Source: Pohlia nutans
Lineage: Eukaryota; Streptophyta; Bryopsida; Bryales; Mniaceae
Length of the DNA: 64,000 bases
Assembly: GCA_022496805.1 (NCBI GenBank)
Contig: CM040103.1
Location: 12,294,001-12,358,000, forward strand
Direction: 5' to 3'
The notes below the pieces were generated by a model. The model worked only from the letters and a program-made list of their open reading frames with translations. It was not told where the DNA came from and did not search any database. Numbering within the stretch: the first letter of the stretch is position 1; every line of letters begins with the position of its first letter. The translations under genes were made by a program, and so were the position numbers. Positions 32,824-45,434 of this stretch are shown piece by piece.

Positions 32824-35785
32824 AAAATAATATGAGTACATTCATTTCTTTGTAAATATTCTCGTCAAATGTGGGCTGGTGACCTAACCGCTGGGGAGTT
32901 TTTCGTGACCAACAACTGAAGTCATTCCCCTTATTTGGGACGGAATGGTCACCTAGAATTCTACAAACTGCAGCTGAAATATAGTCAGAGTACTGCACTA
33001 TTTCACTATTTGGTCGCTAGTTAACTGTGGGGGCCCCTTACCTGGAAACTTTGAAAACCTAAAGCAATTGAAGGCTCTCATTGGTCAAGAGCTATGGGGT
33101 GACCAACTTTTGGTACATACAATATTGGTTATTGTCCTTGCAAATTTCTACAAACAAGAAGTACACTTTGGAATCTTTAATAGGACGTTTGGATAGTGTT
33201 TACAATGGATCGTAACCCTTTAAAAATTTGTATCTGAGGGAATTTTTTCCATCTCCTTGACGTAGCGTAGAAGATGTGATAATTCCGTTGACAAATTTGT
33301 AAAAAAAATGTTGTTTTAGATCAATATAATTTATTGATCTATGCAATTCTTGTCATTACACTAGTAGGATTTTGGTCCTTAGTTTACAATTGGTCCCTTA
33401 TGAATTAAATGGTTCAAAACAATTGTTTTTAGACCATCCAACATTGACATTTTTTAGTCTGCCTTCTAGACACCTTTGGAAATTGTCAAAGAATCCGAAT
33501 CAAAACAAGGATCGGAAATCTTAGGATAAATGTTGCTTTGATCAACCAAAGTCACGTTGGATGGCTTGCTTTGAATTCGTAACAATTTTTGAGCAGTGAA
33601 GTCACTCAGTGTAATACACTAGTCAAGAAGCTCTCATTATTAAAATTTTAAGTTCTGACTCCTTCCTTGACAAGTCCAGGATGAAAAGAGTGAGTACTAA
33701 CATTGTCTAAAGAATATTACGAAGCCATAGGGGACAAGTTGTAAAGGACCAAAATTGCCGTAGCTTGCTTAACTCCTAATTTGCAAGCATAAAATCTATC
33801 CAACAAATTTGACATACTTGTAGTTGGAGGCCTCTCCAATATTATTAAAAGCTCCCCATCACAAAAGATTTATTGTAGTTGGTAGAGAATTTAAAAAGCT
33901 TTCAAAGGTGACTTGGATGAAAATCATCTGAGGTTGTATGAGAAAGTTGCAAGGCTCCAAATATGTTCGTAATCCAGTTTTTGGACGCAGGGACGTTTAG
34001 AGGTTAAAGACCGTTCAACTTGAATTTTTACCTAGAATGAAGGTATTCATTTTGTGAATGCACACCATTTGAACAACATTTGAAGTACATTGCCAATTTC
34101 TTAGGGTCTGGACGCACTTAAATAGTTAACCTTGAACTGCCTAGACGTCCATTTTTTGGACGATGTACGAATTTCAACCACATATTTCATCCATTATGCA
34201 CTTTTTTGCAACGTGGATTTTTTACTATAGTTTTATAGGAAGTTAGCTTTATGCATGTCTGAACCAAATAGAAAGGGGATGATTTGTGAAATTTTTATAC
34301 CTCATTTCATGTTGTAATGATTCACTACAAGTTTTTAAGATCTTAGTTCAAAATAACTCAAAAATGTTCTTGAAAAAGTCAACTCATAAAATTAAGCAAC
34401 CAAAAAATCTCCAAAATCCACTACACTTGGAATATTTCATTTCAACCACTTACAAAAAATTTCATGTATAGATTGTCAACTTCTTATTTGTAATTGAATT
34501 AAAAAAGAATTTTGGATTTTGAGTTTCAAATCTTATACAAAACATTGGTAATAGCAATTCTAGATCTAACCATATGGATAGAACCGAAAATTTGCAATGT
34601 ACAACTCTTATTCATACACAAAGTTCAAATTATCCCTTCTAGTTGCATTTTATAATGCGTCTTTGCAATTCTCCAGATCTCGAGAGGGTTGTGGGTACTT
34701 AGGGATAAAGGAGGAGTTAAAGGTATGTTTTTAGTTAGCTCGCCCCATTCTCCTCTTAACCAACGGCTGCACTTGGCCATTGTGAAGAACAATGAACTTC
34801 TATTTGTCTCCCTAGTGTTCCCTACGAGTTGCCCCCTCTTTACTCTCTTGTCCTTTCTTAAATTCCTCTTTCTCTCATGCGCTAAATGTAAACAATGAGG
34901 TGGCATGTGCTTTCTTAACCCCTCCTCAATAGGTACTTTAGTATAGTTGGAACATGGTATAAGCTTGTCTCCTTGGCTTCCCACCTCTACAATTGATTTT
35001 TTTGACCCAATCCATTTTCAAGCCATCACTGTAAGAAAACTTAGTAAAAATAAACTACAGCTGAATTCAGCTACGGTTTGTTTGATGGTCTCATTCCACT
35101 TCAGTCCCTAAACGACTGCAACAATCGTTTTTCTGCAATTGGCGGCCTCAATTATTTGAATTTTGGGGCGTGCAATATATTGTTGGAAAGGTATTTTCGA
35201 GACCTTTCAACCATATATGTAACGTAGAAGGCAGGGTCGGCAGAAAATAATTCCCCAAAACAATGCCAAATAAATAAATAAATTTATTAAGTTTTTTTGT
35301 CGAAATCAACAAAAATAAAGTGAACAAACAGCCAAAAAAAATAAAAATAAAAACACAACACTCAACAAATTTAGAGAAATTCATAGTTTATTCATACGGT
35401 GTCCAAATAATACATACTAAAGTGTAGTGGAATCCTTTTTCATTTGTCAATAAACAAACAAGAATTTTTTTTTTTTTAATAATAATATTAATGTCAATTA
35501 GAGGTACACTTCTGGGCAACCTTTTTTTAGCTTGCAAAATATAGATATAGTCCAAAATTATTTTTTAGAAAGACCCAAAAACTCAATTCTTTATCATAAA
35601 GAAATTCATTCATGTTGACACATTTTCATCCATTTGAGCAAATTTTCATGCAATTGTGACAACTTCATTTCAATTATGAAAGTGCTACACTGGTGCCTCT
35701 CGTTTGAAAAATGAAAAATTGCATGAAAAAATAAATAAAGCTGGGAACACATGTCTCCTCTAGTTTTTGGTGTATGCGACCTTCC
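32824..35785. other. Non-coding stretch with degraded TTAA-type ends
   Basis: Isolated ends occur at 34000-34017 (GGGACGTTTAGAGGTTAA), 34126 (TTAACCTTGAACTGCC) and about 35103 (AGTCCCTAAACGACTGC). A C/T-rich patch at 34735-34930 carries short frames without any recognisable domain. I see no gene. Confidence 0.5.
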
Positions 35786-36373
35786 TTAACCCCTAAACGT
35801 CCCAGAGTCCAGAAACTGGATCACGAATGAATTCAAAGCCTTCTCACGTTCTCATCAATGCTTGGATGAAACTCATCCAAATTTTTGGAGATTCTTCACC
35901 AAGTTGTTGTCCTATCTAATGGCTGGATTTAGTCATACTAGAGTACATATTTTTCTAAAATTACAAATGTAGAAGTATGTCTAGTCGTTGACCAAGCCAA
36001 AATTGCATTGACTCTAGTTCAAAGTGGAATCGAGAAAAATGAGGTCATAAATTTAAGAAACACAAAAATTTCAAAGTATCATCACATTTAAGAGTATCTC
36101 ATTTCAAACTCATTCCAACAAATTTTACTCAAAAAATATTGAAATTTAGTTTGTAATCGAATTTAGAAGGAATTTTTAATTTTAACTTTCAAATTTTATA
36201 ATTAAATATTGGTGATTGTATTAGTGAATCAAACCGTACGGATTGAATCTAAAATTCAAGATCTAGAACTTTCATTTGTATATCAATTCCTGAATATTCT
36301 TCTAAATCGTAGTTTATAATGTTTTTTCTCAAATTGTCAATTCCAGGGACACCCTGATACGTTTAGGGGTTAA
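35786..36373. mobile_element. TTAA-bounded element (588 bp)
   Basis: TTAACCCCTAAACGTCCC at the left; ATACGTTTAGGGGTTAA at the right. Interior AT-rich and non-coding. Confidence 0.7.
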
Positions 36374-37528
36374 TTCAATGGGGGTTTCGTCGTTGCATAC
36401 TCTTGTTTCAAATAAAAATAAAAATAAAAAAATTCAAGAAAAATCCCGGGTTCTGGGATCCTCTGCCTTATTGCTACTGGTGGGAACAAAAGTGCCTCTC
36501 TTTTCACTGCCACCGACATTTAGGGTTAGGAATCCAACTTCCAGAAGGGCCCATGTAAACAACATTGCTCAGGTTGTGCACATTGCACAATGCTGATTGC
36601 AAATCACGCACAGTTCTCCGCACACAAAACAGACCAAAACATTCACCCCTGGGCACACACGTACAGGCAGGTTTAAACTTACCAAAAGCAGGTGCTGAAA
36701 ACGACATTATTATAAATCGTACTATTACAGTGGTAAGGGTGATCTTTGGGCAGTTGGGCACCATGGAATAGTGTCAAATCATGGTATCAAAGGCCCGTAT
36801 TGGCATCACGTTAGTACCATTCTCTGACACTATTCCTTTTAGTACTCGTGTACAATGACATTTCTATGTCGTTATTACGTCTTCAAAAGACATTGAAAAT
36901 GTCATTCCAACACATGAAAATGATATCCTAATGTCACTCCAAGTTGCTCCACCCACATGTGTATCAGAACATTTTAACACAACACATTGTTAGACTCCAA
37001 TCATTACATCTCAAATTTAAGCTTGACTCCATGGTTTTTGTGCAAAAATCATTACTAATACATTGATTTTGAAGTTCAAGGTTGATTCAATACACTTAAC
37101 ATTGTTGCATTTATGCATATTCAACAAAATTGTTGTTCCAACACCAATACAAAATCATATTGATCACTTGACGGCTTCGGTGTTCAACGTTAATTGCATC
37201 TTTTTTATTTAGTATGCACAAATACAACAATGTTTAGCATATTGAATTGGCGTTCGCTTTCTGAGCCATAGCTTAAGCATTGAATGCACAAAAAGACAAT
37301 TGGGACCTAAATTTCAGATGTAGAATGTATCATTGTGTATTAGAACGTTTTTGTTAATAAGTATAATTATATTCTCATGTACTCATTAGAATGTATGAGA
37401 ACATTAATGTAGAAGCACCTAACTGTGACATAAATGGAATGGTCTTCATTTGAAAATGTATTTCTATGTGACTATTTCTATCACACTGAAAACTTTCAAG
37501 ATAAAGTGTCACTATTACGTACCACTGA
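36374..37528. other. Non-coding, with a small hairpin
   Basis: A hairpin at about 36769-36838 pairs GGAATAGTGTCA-ATCATGGTA with TACCATTCTCTGACACTATTCC. The remainder is unassigned. Confidence 0.5.
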
Positions 37529-37659
37529 TACTAGAAGAAAAGAGGGACTTGTACACTCACCCTAAAGTGAAATTTTGAGTGAATTTGGCCACATTTGAGT
37601 GAATTTGCTCACATCTAAGTGAACATGCTCAGTGTACAAGTCCCTCTTTTCTTCTAGTG
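37529..37659. mobile_element. CACTA-type hairpin MITE (131 bp)
   Basis: Left end TACTAGAAGAAAAGAGGG (first base mutated from C), right end the inverted CACTAGAAGAAAAGAGGG. 3-bp duplication TGA at 37526-37528 and 37660-37662. Confidence 0.8.
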
Positions 37660-37710
37660 TGACTACCTTAGAACCTATAAAAACACCACATTCTAAGACT
37701 CTTCATCTTT

Positions 37711-37849
37711 GGGCCTCTTTACACTAGAGGCGAGAAGCCGTGAGGAGAGAAATTTCAACCAACGTGAAATTGGTCTTCTCGGTTTCTAGGCCTCCCATTG
37801 ACTGAAATTTCTCTCCTCATGGCTTCTTGCATTTAGTGTAAAGAGGCCC
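37711..37849. mobile_element. Harbinger-like hairpin MITE (139 bp)
   Basis: GGGCCTCTTTACACTA ends with long inverted arms (AGAAGCCGTGAGGAGAGAAA). Flanking triplets TTT/TTC could be a mutated 3-bp duplication. The ends resemble those of the element at 53260-53622. Confidence 0.65.
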
Positions 37850-38904
37850 TTCATGTAATTGTCACATTATGTTCCTTATTTTATCTGTTTTTAAAATCTT
37901 TTTCTCTTTTCTCTTTTCACATGCTTGTCTTTTTGTTTTACTATGTTTCAGAAACCAGAGATTGAACGAAAAAGTCAATGAGTGAGTGAATCGATGCCGG
38001 AGAGAGAATCGCGTCAGTGAATTATTCTCGGTTGTCGAATCATCATATCCACACAGACTGCAAGTGCTAGCGACGTATGGTCGGCGATGGCCTGCTTGAA
38101 CGGAGCCTTGCTCGGAGCCACAGAGTTTTGAGATCGACTTACAGGCCTGAATGTTTTACTACAACTGGGTGAATGTCATTTTATGATTTGTCGATCATGA
38201 ATGGGAAAAAATGGTGTCAGTGCTTGCATGCATGGAGCCTCAGCTTTGAGAGGGAGATCGAATGATAGGCCTCACTGCATGTTTTACTACGGTCAGGTGT
38301 ATGTCATATTGTGATTCATTATTCAATGCGGTTGAAGGCGGGACACATGTAGTATGGATAAAAATACTAGTAAACAGATAAAATGATTCATCTTCGAGTC
38401 GAAGATAAAAATGAAGATAACAATGAGACTGCGAAAAGTCTCAATATATAATGAATATGGCCTTATGGGGAAAAAAGGGTCGGAGATTGAGTGAGTGATT
38501 GCGGCTGCGTGGACCCTCGGGCTTCAATGCTGATTACGTACCATGCATGTCGGCACTGGCTGGATGACAACATCTGGGGTCCGTCCCTCGCTTAATTTGT
38601 AGAGCTACTTGCGAGCCCTTTCGTTGGATTGTTTTTTCTGTAGCAGCGAGCAAGCACCTGTGTGATAAATTAGCTTGCACGTCTCACGATCAACGTCGAT
38701 CCTTAGATTGATCATCTACTGTCAGTAACTAGTAGCAATAATTGCTTCCGGCCAGGAGCAATGAGAGCCCGAGTAAACTTGCAGGTGTCGTAGTGTAGTT
38801 CTCTGAAGAATCTCACTGCAGCAGATCATCATATATTGTCATGTCAGAGGCGAGACTTCGAGTACTGGACGACGACTAGACTGCCGGTTTGCTCACAACA
38901 TCAT

Positions 38905-39440
38905 CGACGACGCCATTTGTGAGTGTGATGATCTCCTGTGTCTGTTGTGCTCAATGTTTTCTTTGTGTCCTGGCGCTCTAGTTTCCTCTTCATCAGTCCC
39001 ATTGAATCATACCCTCAGCGCAATCAATGGGTAGAAACCACTGAACCTCATATTGGCGCAGTTTCAGGTGTCCTAGTTTTCTAGAGCAGTTGGAACGTCA
39101 ATTTCGGAGCTCTGAAACGTGCCATTTCAACCATAATTTAGAATGTTGTCAATAGTCTGGGAGTGTTCGACGACGCCGTTTGTGAGTCGTTCAATCTCCT
39201 GTCAGTTGTACTCAACGTTTTGTGTCATCCTTCGAGTACTCTTCAATCATCAGTCTAGTGTCATTGAATCATACCTCACCGCAATTAATGGGTTGAAACC
39301 GCACTGATCGAACCTCGTATTCAGTAAAATCGGCGCAGTTTCTGAAACCTCAGATTTCCTGGTTTGAACGTTGATTTCAGCGCTCTGAAATATGCGATTT
39401 GAACCATTTAGAATGTTGTCAAGGAGTCTGGGAGTGTTCG
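38905..39440. repeat. Direct duplication of about 260 bp upstream of the host gene
   Basis: Blocks in the same order appear twice: GACGACGCC-TTTGTGAGT (38907, 39170), ATTGAATCATACC, CGCAATNAATGGGT, GGCGCAGTTTC, GCTCTGAAA and TTTAGAATGTTGTCAA (39138, 39408). The second copy ends about 100 bp before the ATG, so the duplication probably lies in the promoter or 5' UTR. Confidence 0.75.
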
Positions 39441-39527
39441 ACGGACCCTTATTGATACAGTAAAGATGTTGTGTCAGAAACGACTGTGTGTGCAATAATC
39501 CAACTGCAGAGGAGCTGGATCGATATA

Positions 39528-40001
39528 ATGGCGAGGTGGAGCGTCGTCACGGTGATGAATGCGAGCAGCAACTTGGCTGCAGAGACCGTGCAGCTGAGGA
39601 GTCTGGTAGCGTTGCTGTCCACGGTGGTCGTGTTCACAGTGTGCGTGACGATGCTGTTGGCTCTGTGCGCCGCTCACAGCAGCAGCAGCAGCAGCAGCCA
39701 CGCTCACGTTCTGAACGCGCGCCGTGAGGAATTCTCTTCGGGGCCCGAGTTGGCCATTGCGCCCCCGGAGGAGTTCAAGAAGCAGGATCTGCACTCGGGG
39801 CCCTTGAGTTTCCGGTTCTCCAGCGGGAGCAACAGCAACAATAATTCGGGACTCCTCACGCCTACAGTACTGGGCTTGAAGCTGGGCGCCGGCGCCAGCT
39901 CCGCCATCAACAAGCTCAGCTCCTCGTTCCGGATTTCCTCGTTCCGCGACCCGTCCTCCAGTTTCCGCAACTCCTCGTTCCGAGTGGTCTCTTGCAAACA
40001 G
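39528..40001 (+). CDS. Plant-type small membrane protein, exon 1
   Basis: The ATG at 39528 opens MARWSVVTVMNASSN; 158 codons follow to a phase-0 donor CAG|GTACCT at 40001/40002. Residues about 24-48 (LVALLSTVVVFTVCVTMLLAL) form one membrane segment, followed by a serine run, then a Ser/Asn/Phe/Arg-rich tail with repeated S-S-F-R units (SSFRISSFRDPSSSFRNSS). GC content is much higher than in the surroundings. The frame is open further upstream, but only with a non-ATG start. Function is unknown; the exon is linked to exon 2 by matching splice phase. Confidence 0.65.
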
Positions 40002-40159
40002 GTACCTCACCAGAACCTCACCAATCCTGATCAATGGCTTGTATAACGTAGAGTTTACAAGTTAAGTTCCCTTAAAACGTCACAGCACGTCAACTTTTCA
40101 TTGTATTTCGGAAATGTGTGACGTTTAATTAATAACGCAATTTTAGAACTTTGAACAAC

Positions 40160-40267
40160 TAACGCCATATTGGTTAAATTGACCAATCCCTGTTATTTTC
40201 TAGTGTAGTCTGTAACTTGGTACACTAAAAAATAACAGGGATTGGTCAATTTAATGAATATGGCGTT
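40160..40267. repeat. Intronic hairpin (MITE-like)
   Basis: TAACGCCATATTGGTTAAAT / CCAATCCCTGTTATTTTCTA and their complements form arms of about 48 bp around a spacer of about 11 bp. Another inverted pair, TTTCCACCAT...ATGGTGGAAA with ATATTTGTTTAG outside it, lies at 41001-41124. Confidence 0.75.
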
Positions 40268-40289
40268 AACTGAAACTTTTGATATACGT

Positions 40290-41200
40290 ACACAGTTAGT
40301 CTTAGTTTTCAGAACTTCTGGCGCTTGGAAATCCTGGCTGGTTTTTAGAGCTTTGGATACTGGGAAGTCTGAGTTGATTAATGGTCTAGTTTTCGGAGCA
40401 CTTGAAAATCCTAAATTTAAGAGTTCCGGGCATTTGAATGTCCTCATTTCGAGAGCAGATGAAAGGATGTAGTTTGCAGAGCCTTAATTAAGCACGTGGA
40501 AGTTTGGATTTTTAGAGCTTTGGACACTTGAAAAAGTTTGAGGGTTTTCAGATTTTAGAACCTTGGGCACATGAAAGATTTCAGAGATTTAGAGACTTGG
40601 AAGTCTTCAATTTTAGAGCTCCAGACACTTAGAATTTTCTGGACCTCCTAATTATTTTTTTGAGCTCTGGGGCGCTGAAAAGGTCCTAATCTTGAGAGCT
40701 TTAATGAATGAATTCGGCAGTTGAAAGTTGTAGTTTTCATAGCTTTCAGCACTTTCAGAAAGTCTGGGATTTTTAGAGCTTTGGGTCCTTTCAGAAAGTC
40801 AGACTTGAAGTTCAAACGCTGAGATTGAACCTTAAGTTTGGGCACATGAAAGTTACTTGTAGTTTTTGGAGCTTTTTGAGCTCCTGAAAGTTCAATTTCT
40901 TTAAGAGCTTTCTTTGGAAACAGTTGAAAATATTCTTGTTTTTAGAGCTCCTAGGCACTTAAAGTTCTAATGTTTAAAACTGTGGGCACTTGAATGTACT
41001 AAACGCGATATTTGTTTAGTTATTTAGAACTTTCCACCATGTCAAGACTCTTTGTAATTTATGCCACTTGTAGATTTCAAAGAGTTCAAATATGGTGGAA
41101 AGTCCCAATTAAATATCGCTTAGCTAATTCTCACAACTTTGTGCACTTGGAAGTCCTGCTTTATTTTTATGTTTAGAACTTTGGACACATGAATGTTGTG
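40290..41200. repeat. Degenerate minisatellite in the intron
   Basis: Roughly 45-60-bp units around the core TTTTAGAGCTTTGGACACTT followed by GAAAGTCT, about 14 recognisable copies (for example 40501, 40552, 40611, 40766, 40934, 41182). Unit spacing varies. Confidence 0.65.
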
Positions 41201-41287
41201 ATTAGGGTGCTATTAATGTACGTAAAATTATGAAACATGCCATTTAAAAGAATACAGTATATGACGGTAATAATATGCATGCGGCAG

Positions 41288-41527
41288 GTGGATGGGGTGG
41301 TGGATTCGCTTAGGAAGGTTCGGCCTGCCGGATTAGAGGAGGAAAGCAGTGAGCCAGCAGTGTGGCAAAGGGCAATTCTACGAGGAGAGCGATGTTCTCC
41401 TCTTTCATTTTCAGGACTCATTTTGTACGACGAGAATGGCAACCAATTGCCTAGTTTCGATGAGGAAACCAAAGAACAGGACGAATTTAGTTTCACATCT
41501 GGAAGCGAATTGGAGAACGGGTTTTAA
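41288..41527 (+). CDS. Plant-type small membrane protein, exon 2
   Basis: 79 codons from the acceptor CAG|GTGGAT to TAA at 41525-41527. Begins VDGVVDSLRKV and contains VWQRAILRGERCSPLSFSG followed by LILYDENGNQLPSF. I recognise this pattern (W-Q-x2-I-L-x-G-x2-C-x-P-x2-F-S-G-x-I-x-Y-D-x2-G-N-x-L) from uncharacterised small plant membrane proteins, where it lies C-terminal to a single membrane segment, as here. Total protein is 237 residues. The acidic end EETKEQDEF is typical of a soluble tail. I know of no biochemical function. Confidence 0.65.
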   Translation: MDGVVDSLRKVRPAGLEEESSEPAVWQRAILRGERCSPLSFSGLILYDENGNQLPSFDEETKEQDEFSFTSGSELENGF

Positions 41528-41670
41528 TTAACTAGAAGTGTCAGATTGCAAGACTTAACTGTACTATGCAATAAGAGGCAAATGATTCTCAAATGAGACT
41601 TGAAAATACTACAAGGGACTAAAAGTATTGTAGAATTGCATGTGTTTTACCTACTAGTTTCAATTGGTAA

Positions 41671-42130
41671 GAGCATCCTGAATGAAAATGGTTAACTTGT
41701 ACACCAACGCTACTTTGAAGGTGGGAATCGTTTTCTTTGAGCCAATGCTGGTGGCATTCCACCCTTGTTTTCTACGGCCTCTCTATTTGTAACCCCTTGC
41801 TTGTTGCATATGGTGATTCTACTATGCTTCTCTTTCGGTAGTCAACTTTTTTTTATAACAATTAACCAAACAATTTATATTCCGATCGCTTTTTAATTCC
41901 AACAATTGTTATACTCCAACCTCTTATTCACAATCAAGAGTCAACTTGCGACCCAACCAATGCCACCTATTCACACTTGCGCCCCAACGTGGGCAATGAT
42001 TTTTTTTAAATAATGATGACGGCTGGCATTGGGGCGCATGCATGAATTAGCATCTCCGTCAAGAGCTCGTCACGAGACCCTCCCATTGCCATTGTAGTGG
42101 CTATTTACTGTGTGACCATTGAGGATGCTC
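41671..42130. mobile_element. PIF/Harbinger-like MITE (460 bp)
   Basis: GAGCATCCTGAATG at the left and inverted GAGCATCCTCAATG at the right; flanks TAA/TGA (3 bp, one mismatch). GAGCATC-type ends with 3-bp duplications are typical of plant Harbinger MITEs. Confidence 0.65.
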
Positions 42131-43243
42131 TGACAAACTTGCAAATTGCAGAGTTCAAATTGCGATGTTTGACATTTGCATAAAAAAACATAGGGAAGAC
42201 GAGATTCGGAATCACAACACCACAACTTCCTACAAAGCCAAGTTAGAAAGAAAACTTAGAACCCAACTTTTGAAGTGCGAATTAATATGGAATAACTAGT
42301 CTAAATTTTAAGATTTGTTATATTTCTGGGCATAAACAAAAGCAAACTACCTGAAGTTAGTACCTAACCATATAAAAAACATGTTTGAATGAATGCTGAC
42401 CATCAGGTTTTTTTGCTCTGTAGCATTGCCCCATGCATGCAATGGAGAGGTCCCTCTAGATATAGACCATTGTGACTGTGCCACAACATTGGAGTTTGGC
42501 ATCATGGAAGAAAATTACTGGCATCCCTCAAAAAACTCCCCTATTGCTGTGCTTTTGGATAAAATTCAAAGTGTGTAACTATTTTTATGCCACGTGGACA
42601 CTCTGACACCCCTCCCATATGATTTGATTTGTTGGGATGTACGTGACGATGTACTGAACTTTGAACTCGTAAAATAGAGTCAGAGTGCAACAAATAATTA
42701 TCAAATTCTCAGATGTGTACTCCTGCAGTTGCCAAGCACTCAAATCAACTGTGTGGGGCATGTTTTTGATCTTTCCATTGACTGTTCATAAGCTTGAAGT
42801 ACCTATTACCATCCATGTAAGCAATTCGAACATCTTGGAGGACATACCAAATGTGTCACAATTATTTGCATTTAGTGTTCACTTGAAGTGGGGTGCACAC
42901 CTTGGGCTAAATCAGCAGCTAGTTACATGTAGCCGGTTGAATTTGGAAAATTTCAATCCACATTTGAAATTTGTTCAAATCAAGGATAATTTCCTAACTT
43001 ACATCACATATTGTTGTATATACAAATCAAATTAGGATAACATGCACATGACTAGTTGGTCCTGCAAAATCTCTGTTTGCTTTCTATCGATCTGGATCAA
43101 TTTTTTCCCTAGAGTCCCGGGCTTCGGTGAATTGGAATTGAGTCAATCCTAAGGTGAAATTGGGGTCAATGATAGGGTGCAATCTTGAATGCTTTTAGGT
43201 ATGTCAACCTTACATGGGAGATGTATGTACTTCAAGGGCTTCT
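42131..43243. other. Non-coding stretch
   Basis: Short frames (42393-42578, 42685-43035) have no recognisable domain and no splice or codon support. I see no gene. Confidence 0.45.
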
Positions 43244-43791
43244 TTAACCCCTAAACGACGGAGGGGGTAAGGGCAAAACATAAATGTGTTATAAAAAAAT
43301 ACTTCTTCAACTTTGAAGTTTAGTCCAAAAGAGAAAATGAGGAGCTTGATGTTTAGTAATTATCCATACAATCAAATTTCAAAAACTAGCTTTTTATTTT
43401 CTTATAATGAATTTAGAAGCATTTAACTTCATATATTTATCAAAATTACAAATTTTATTTTTAGAATTTGAATTTTTTTATGATTCGTTAAAACTAGACA
43501 TTCTATTCTAAAATTAAAAATTGCAAATTTTTAAATGGAGAGAACATCATTACTTTCCCCAAATAGTAAGTTTTCTAACACTAGACAAATGTAGAAGTGT
43601 TTGTCTTTGAAAATTTCTCCCGGGTGGAGTTTAACTCGGATTGACATGATTCAAATTGGGTTGGAAAGTAGACTTGATTCCCTATTTGAAAATATTTTTT
43701 TATTTTCTATAAACATGTTTTATCTATTTTGGGCAGCCCGTAAAAAAAGGGCAGAGACCATAAAATGGTTGATCTGTCACTTAGGGGTTAA
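43244..43791. mobile_element. TTAA-bounded element (548 bp)
   Basis: TTAACCCCTAAACGACGG to GTCACTTAGGGGTTAA. Related in its end and interior blocks (ACATANATGTGTTATAA; CTCCCGGGTGGAGTTTAACTCG) to the element at 53713-54804. Confidence 0.8.
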
Positions 43792-45434
43792 AGAAGCAGC
43801 TGAGTTCAAAACCTGTGATATAAAATTTGAGCGTTCCTGGCTCACTGTGAGGTGTGCAATAAAAGAATCATTAGGAGTTTGGGACAGTCCGAATAAATGC
43901 AAAGTTCCTTTGAAACGCTGAGTCACGGACTTCAATTGAAAGTTCTGGATTCTTCATATTCTTGCAGCCTCTTTTTTCCTTGAAGTTCGGGACCAAGTTA
44001 TGAGTTTGGTACATGATGCTCTCTTAGTCAAATATGATTGAGCAAGATAACAATAAAAACTAAGCTGATGGCACAGTACTACCGTACCATCAATCACAAT
44101 GTAGTTGCACGCACCTTGACTCTCTAAGTTGGATGATGTAGTCAGTGATTTTATTTTATTTTCCAATAATTTTTAAGGAAAGCACAAATATCGCGAAACT
44201 ACTTAGGGTATCGGTGGGTGGGTCCTTATTGCCCCGCATTCACCGATGCCGGAATCTCCAAAGCACTTTCTTGTGCCTCTCAACAGTGTGATTTCAGGTA
44301 CACTCTAAAGCATAAAATTAGATTTTTTGAAAACCAACCAATAAATGCCATACCAATATCAGCAAAGAGTTTTGTCCATTTTTTGAGCTTCCAGTGTGAG
44401 GATTCTTGTTCACTCTTGTCTTCTAGTGTTATCTTTGCCCCACCGATGGAACATGGAAGGAGGCCCTTAGGCTTGGTTCACACAATCGAAAAGCGAAAGA
44501 AATCATTTACTGATTCTTTTATCGGTTTTGAATTTTAAACAAGTGAAAGTTGCTTGTGCAAAAAGAGTAATCACATGGCAATAGGAGAATCAATTGAGGA
44601 GCTTGTAGAGATTGCAAAGTTTCTAAAAGACTTTGCCTGGAAGTCCAAAAGTGGAGAAGCATCTCTCCTTCTTTGCTCTTTAATTTCTTTGTGGTTCTTA
44701 GTCTAAAGAACCTAAAGAGATTCCTCTTTCAATTTTATGAACTTATTTTTACATCCTAATATGGATGTAACATGTAAAATATGGATGTAACATGTAAAAT
44801 ATGGATGAAATACGATTTATTCATCCAGAAACATGTACATTCATCTAAAATGTAGCAATGTTACCCTTCCATTATACCCTTTTCCAGTGAGTTTGGCATT
44901 ATTCTTTTTGGTACGTTTCAATGGTTCATTTTGAACAATACATCCTGTATAACAATCCAAAGAAAATCACTGGATACAGTTCTAACAAAAATATCTACAG
45001 TATCCTGTGGCCACAATGGTCCTGAACTGTACGAGAGTTCACATTTCACAGGCATCTGAGGTCAGGTACTTGTACTCTTATAAAATGGAGTAAATTAGAT
45101 TATGAATTACAAGTTGGGTTCCAGTCACAGTCCGGGAAGTTTTTTGAGCTTTACCGGTTACTTTCCTTTCATTCCAAGATTGAACCAGTTTTTCAAGTGT
45201 GGAGCCCGGTTATTTTCTCTATTTAATATATAAAATAGAATTTTTTTAGCTTTTTCACCTGGTTTTTAGCCGCTCCTTCTAAATTCCAATCGGTTTTTTA
45301 GAAAATCAACCGGCTCATCTTACACTAGCTTCCCGTTCTCCCCGTTCATTGGACTTCCAGTTATGACCAGTGATTTTTTCTTTTGGCATTAAAATGCCAG
45401 AAAGCACCAAAAAATAATAGGCGTGCATCATGCC
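43792..45434. other. Non-coding stretch
   Basis: Contains a 20-bp tandem unit ATGGATGTAACATGTAAAAT (44761-44810, about 2.5 copies). A less AT-rich patch at 44200-44540 has a 106-codon frame without recognisable similarity. Confidence 0.45.

Larger units (their letters stand above)
40002..41287 (+). other. Intron of the host gene
   Basis: GT at 40002, AG at 41286-41287, both in good context (CAG|GTACCT ... GGCAG|GTGG) and phase 0 to phase 0. It holds a hairpin (40160-40267) and a degenerate minisatellite (40290-41200). Confidence 0.6.

Noticed and set aside
39474..40034. 186-codon reverse frame opposite exon 1 of the host gene
   Set aside because: Ala/Gly/Arg-rich composition is the complement of a GC-rich Ser-rich exon; the plus strand has the membrane segment, splice donor and exon 2.
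42685..43035. 116-codon frame as a possible gene
   Set aside because: No recognisable similarity, typical AT-rich random amino-acid content, no splice or start context.
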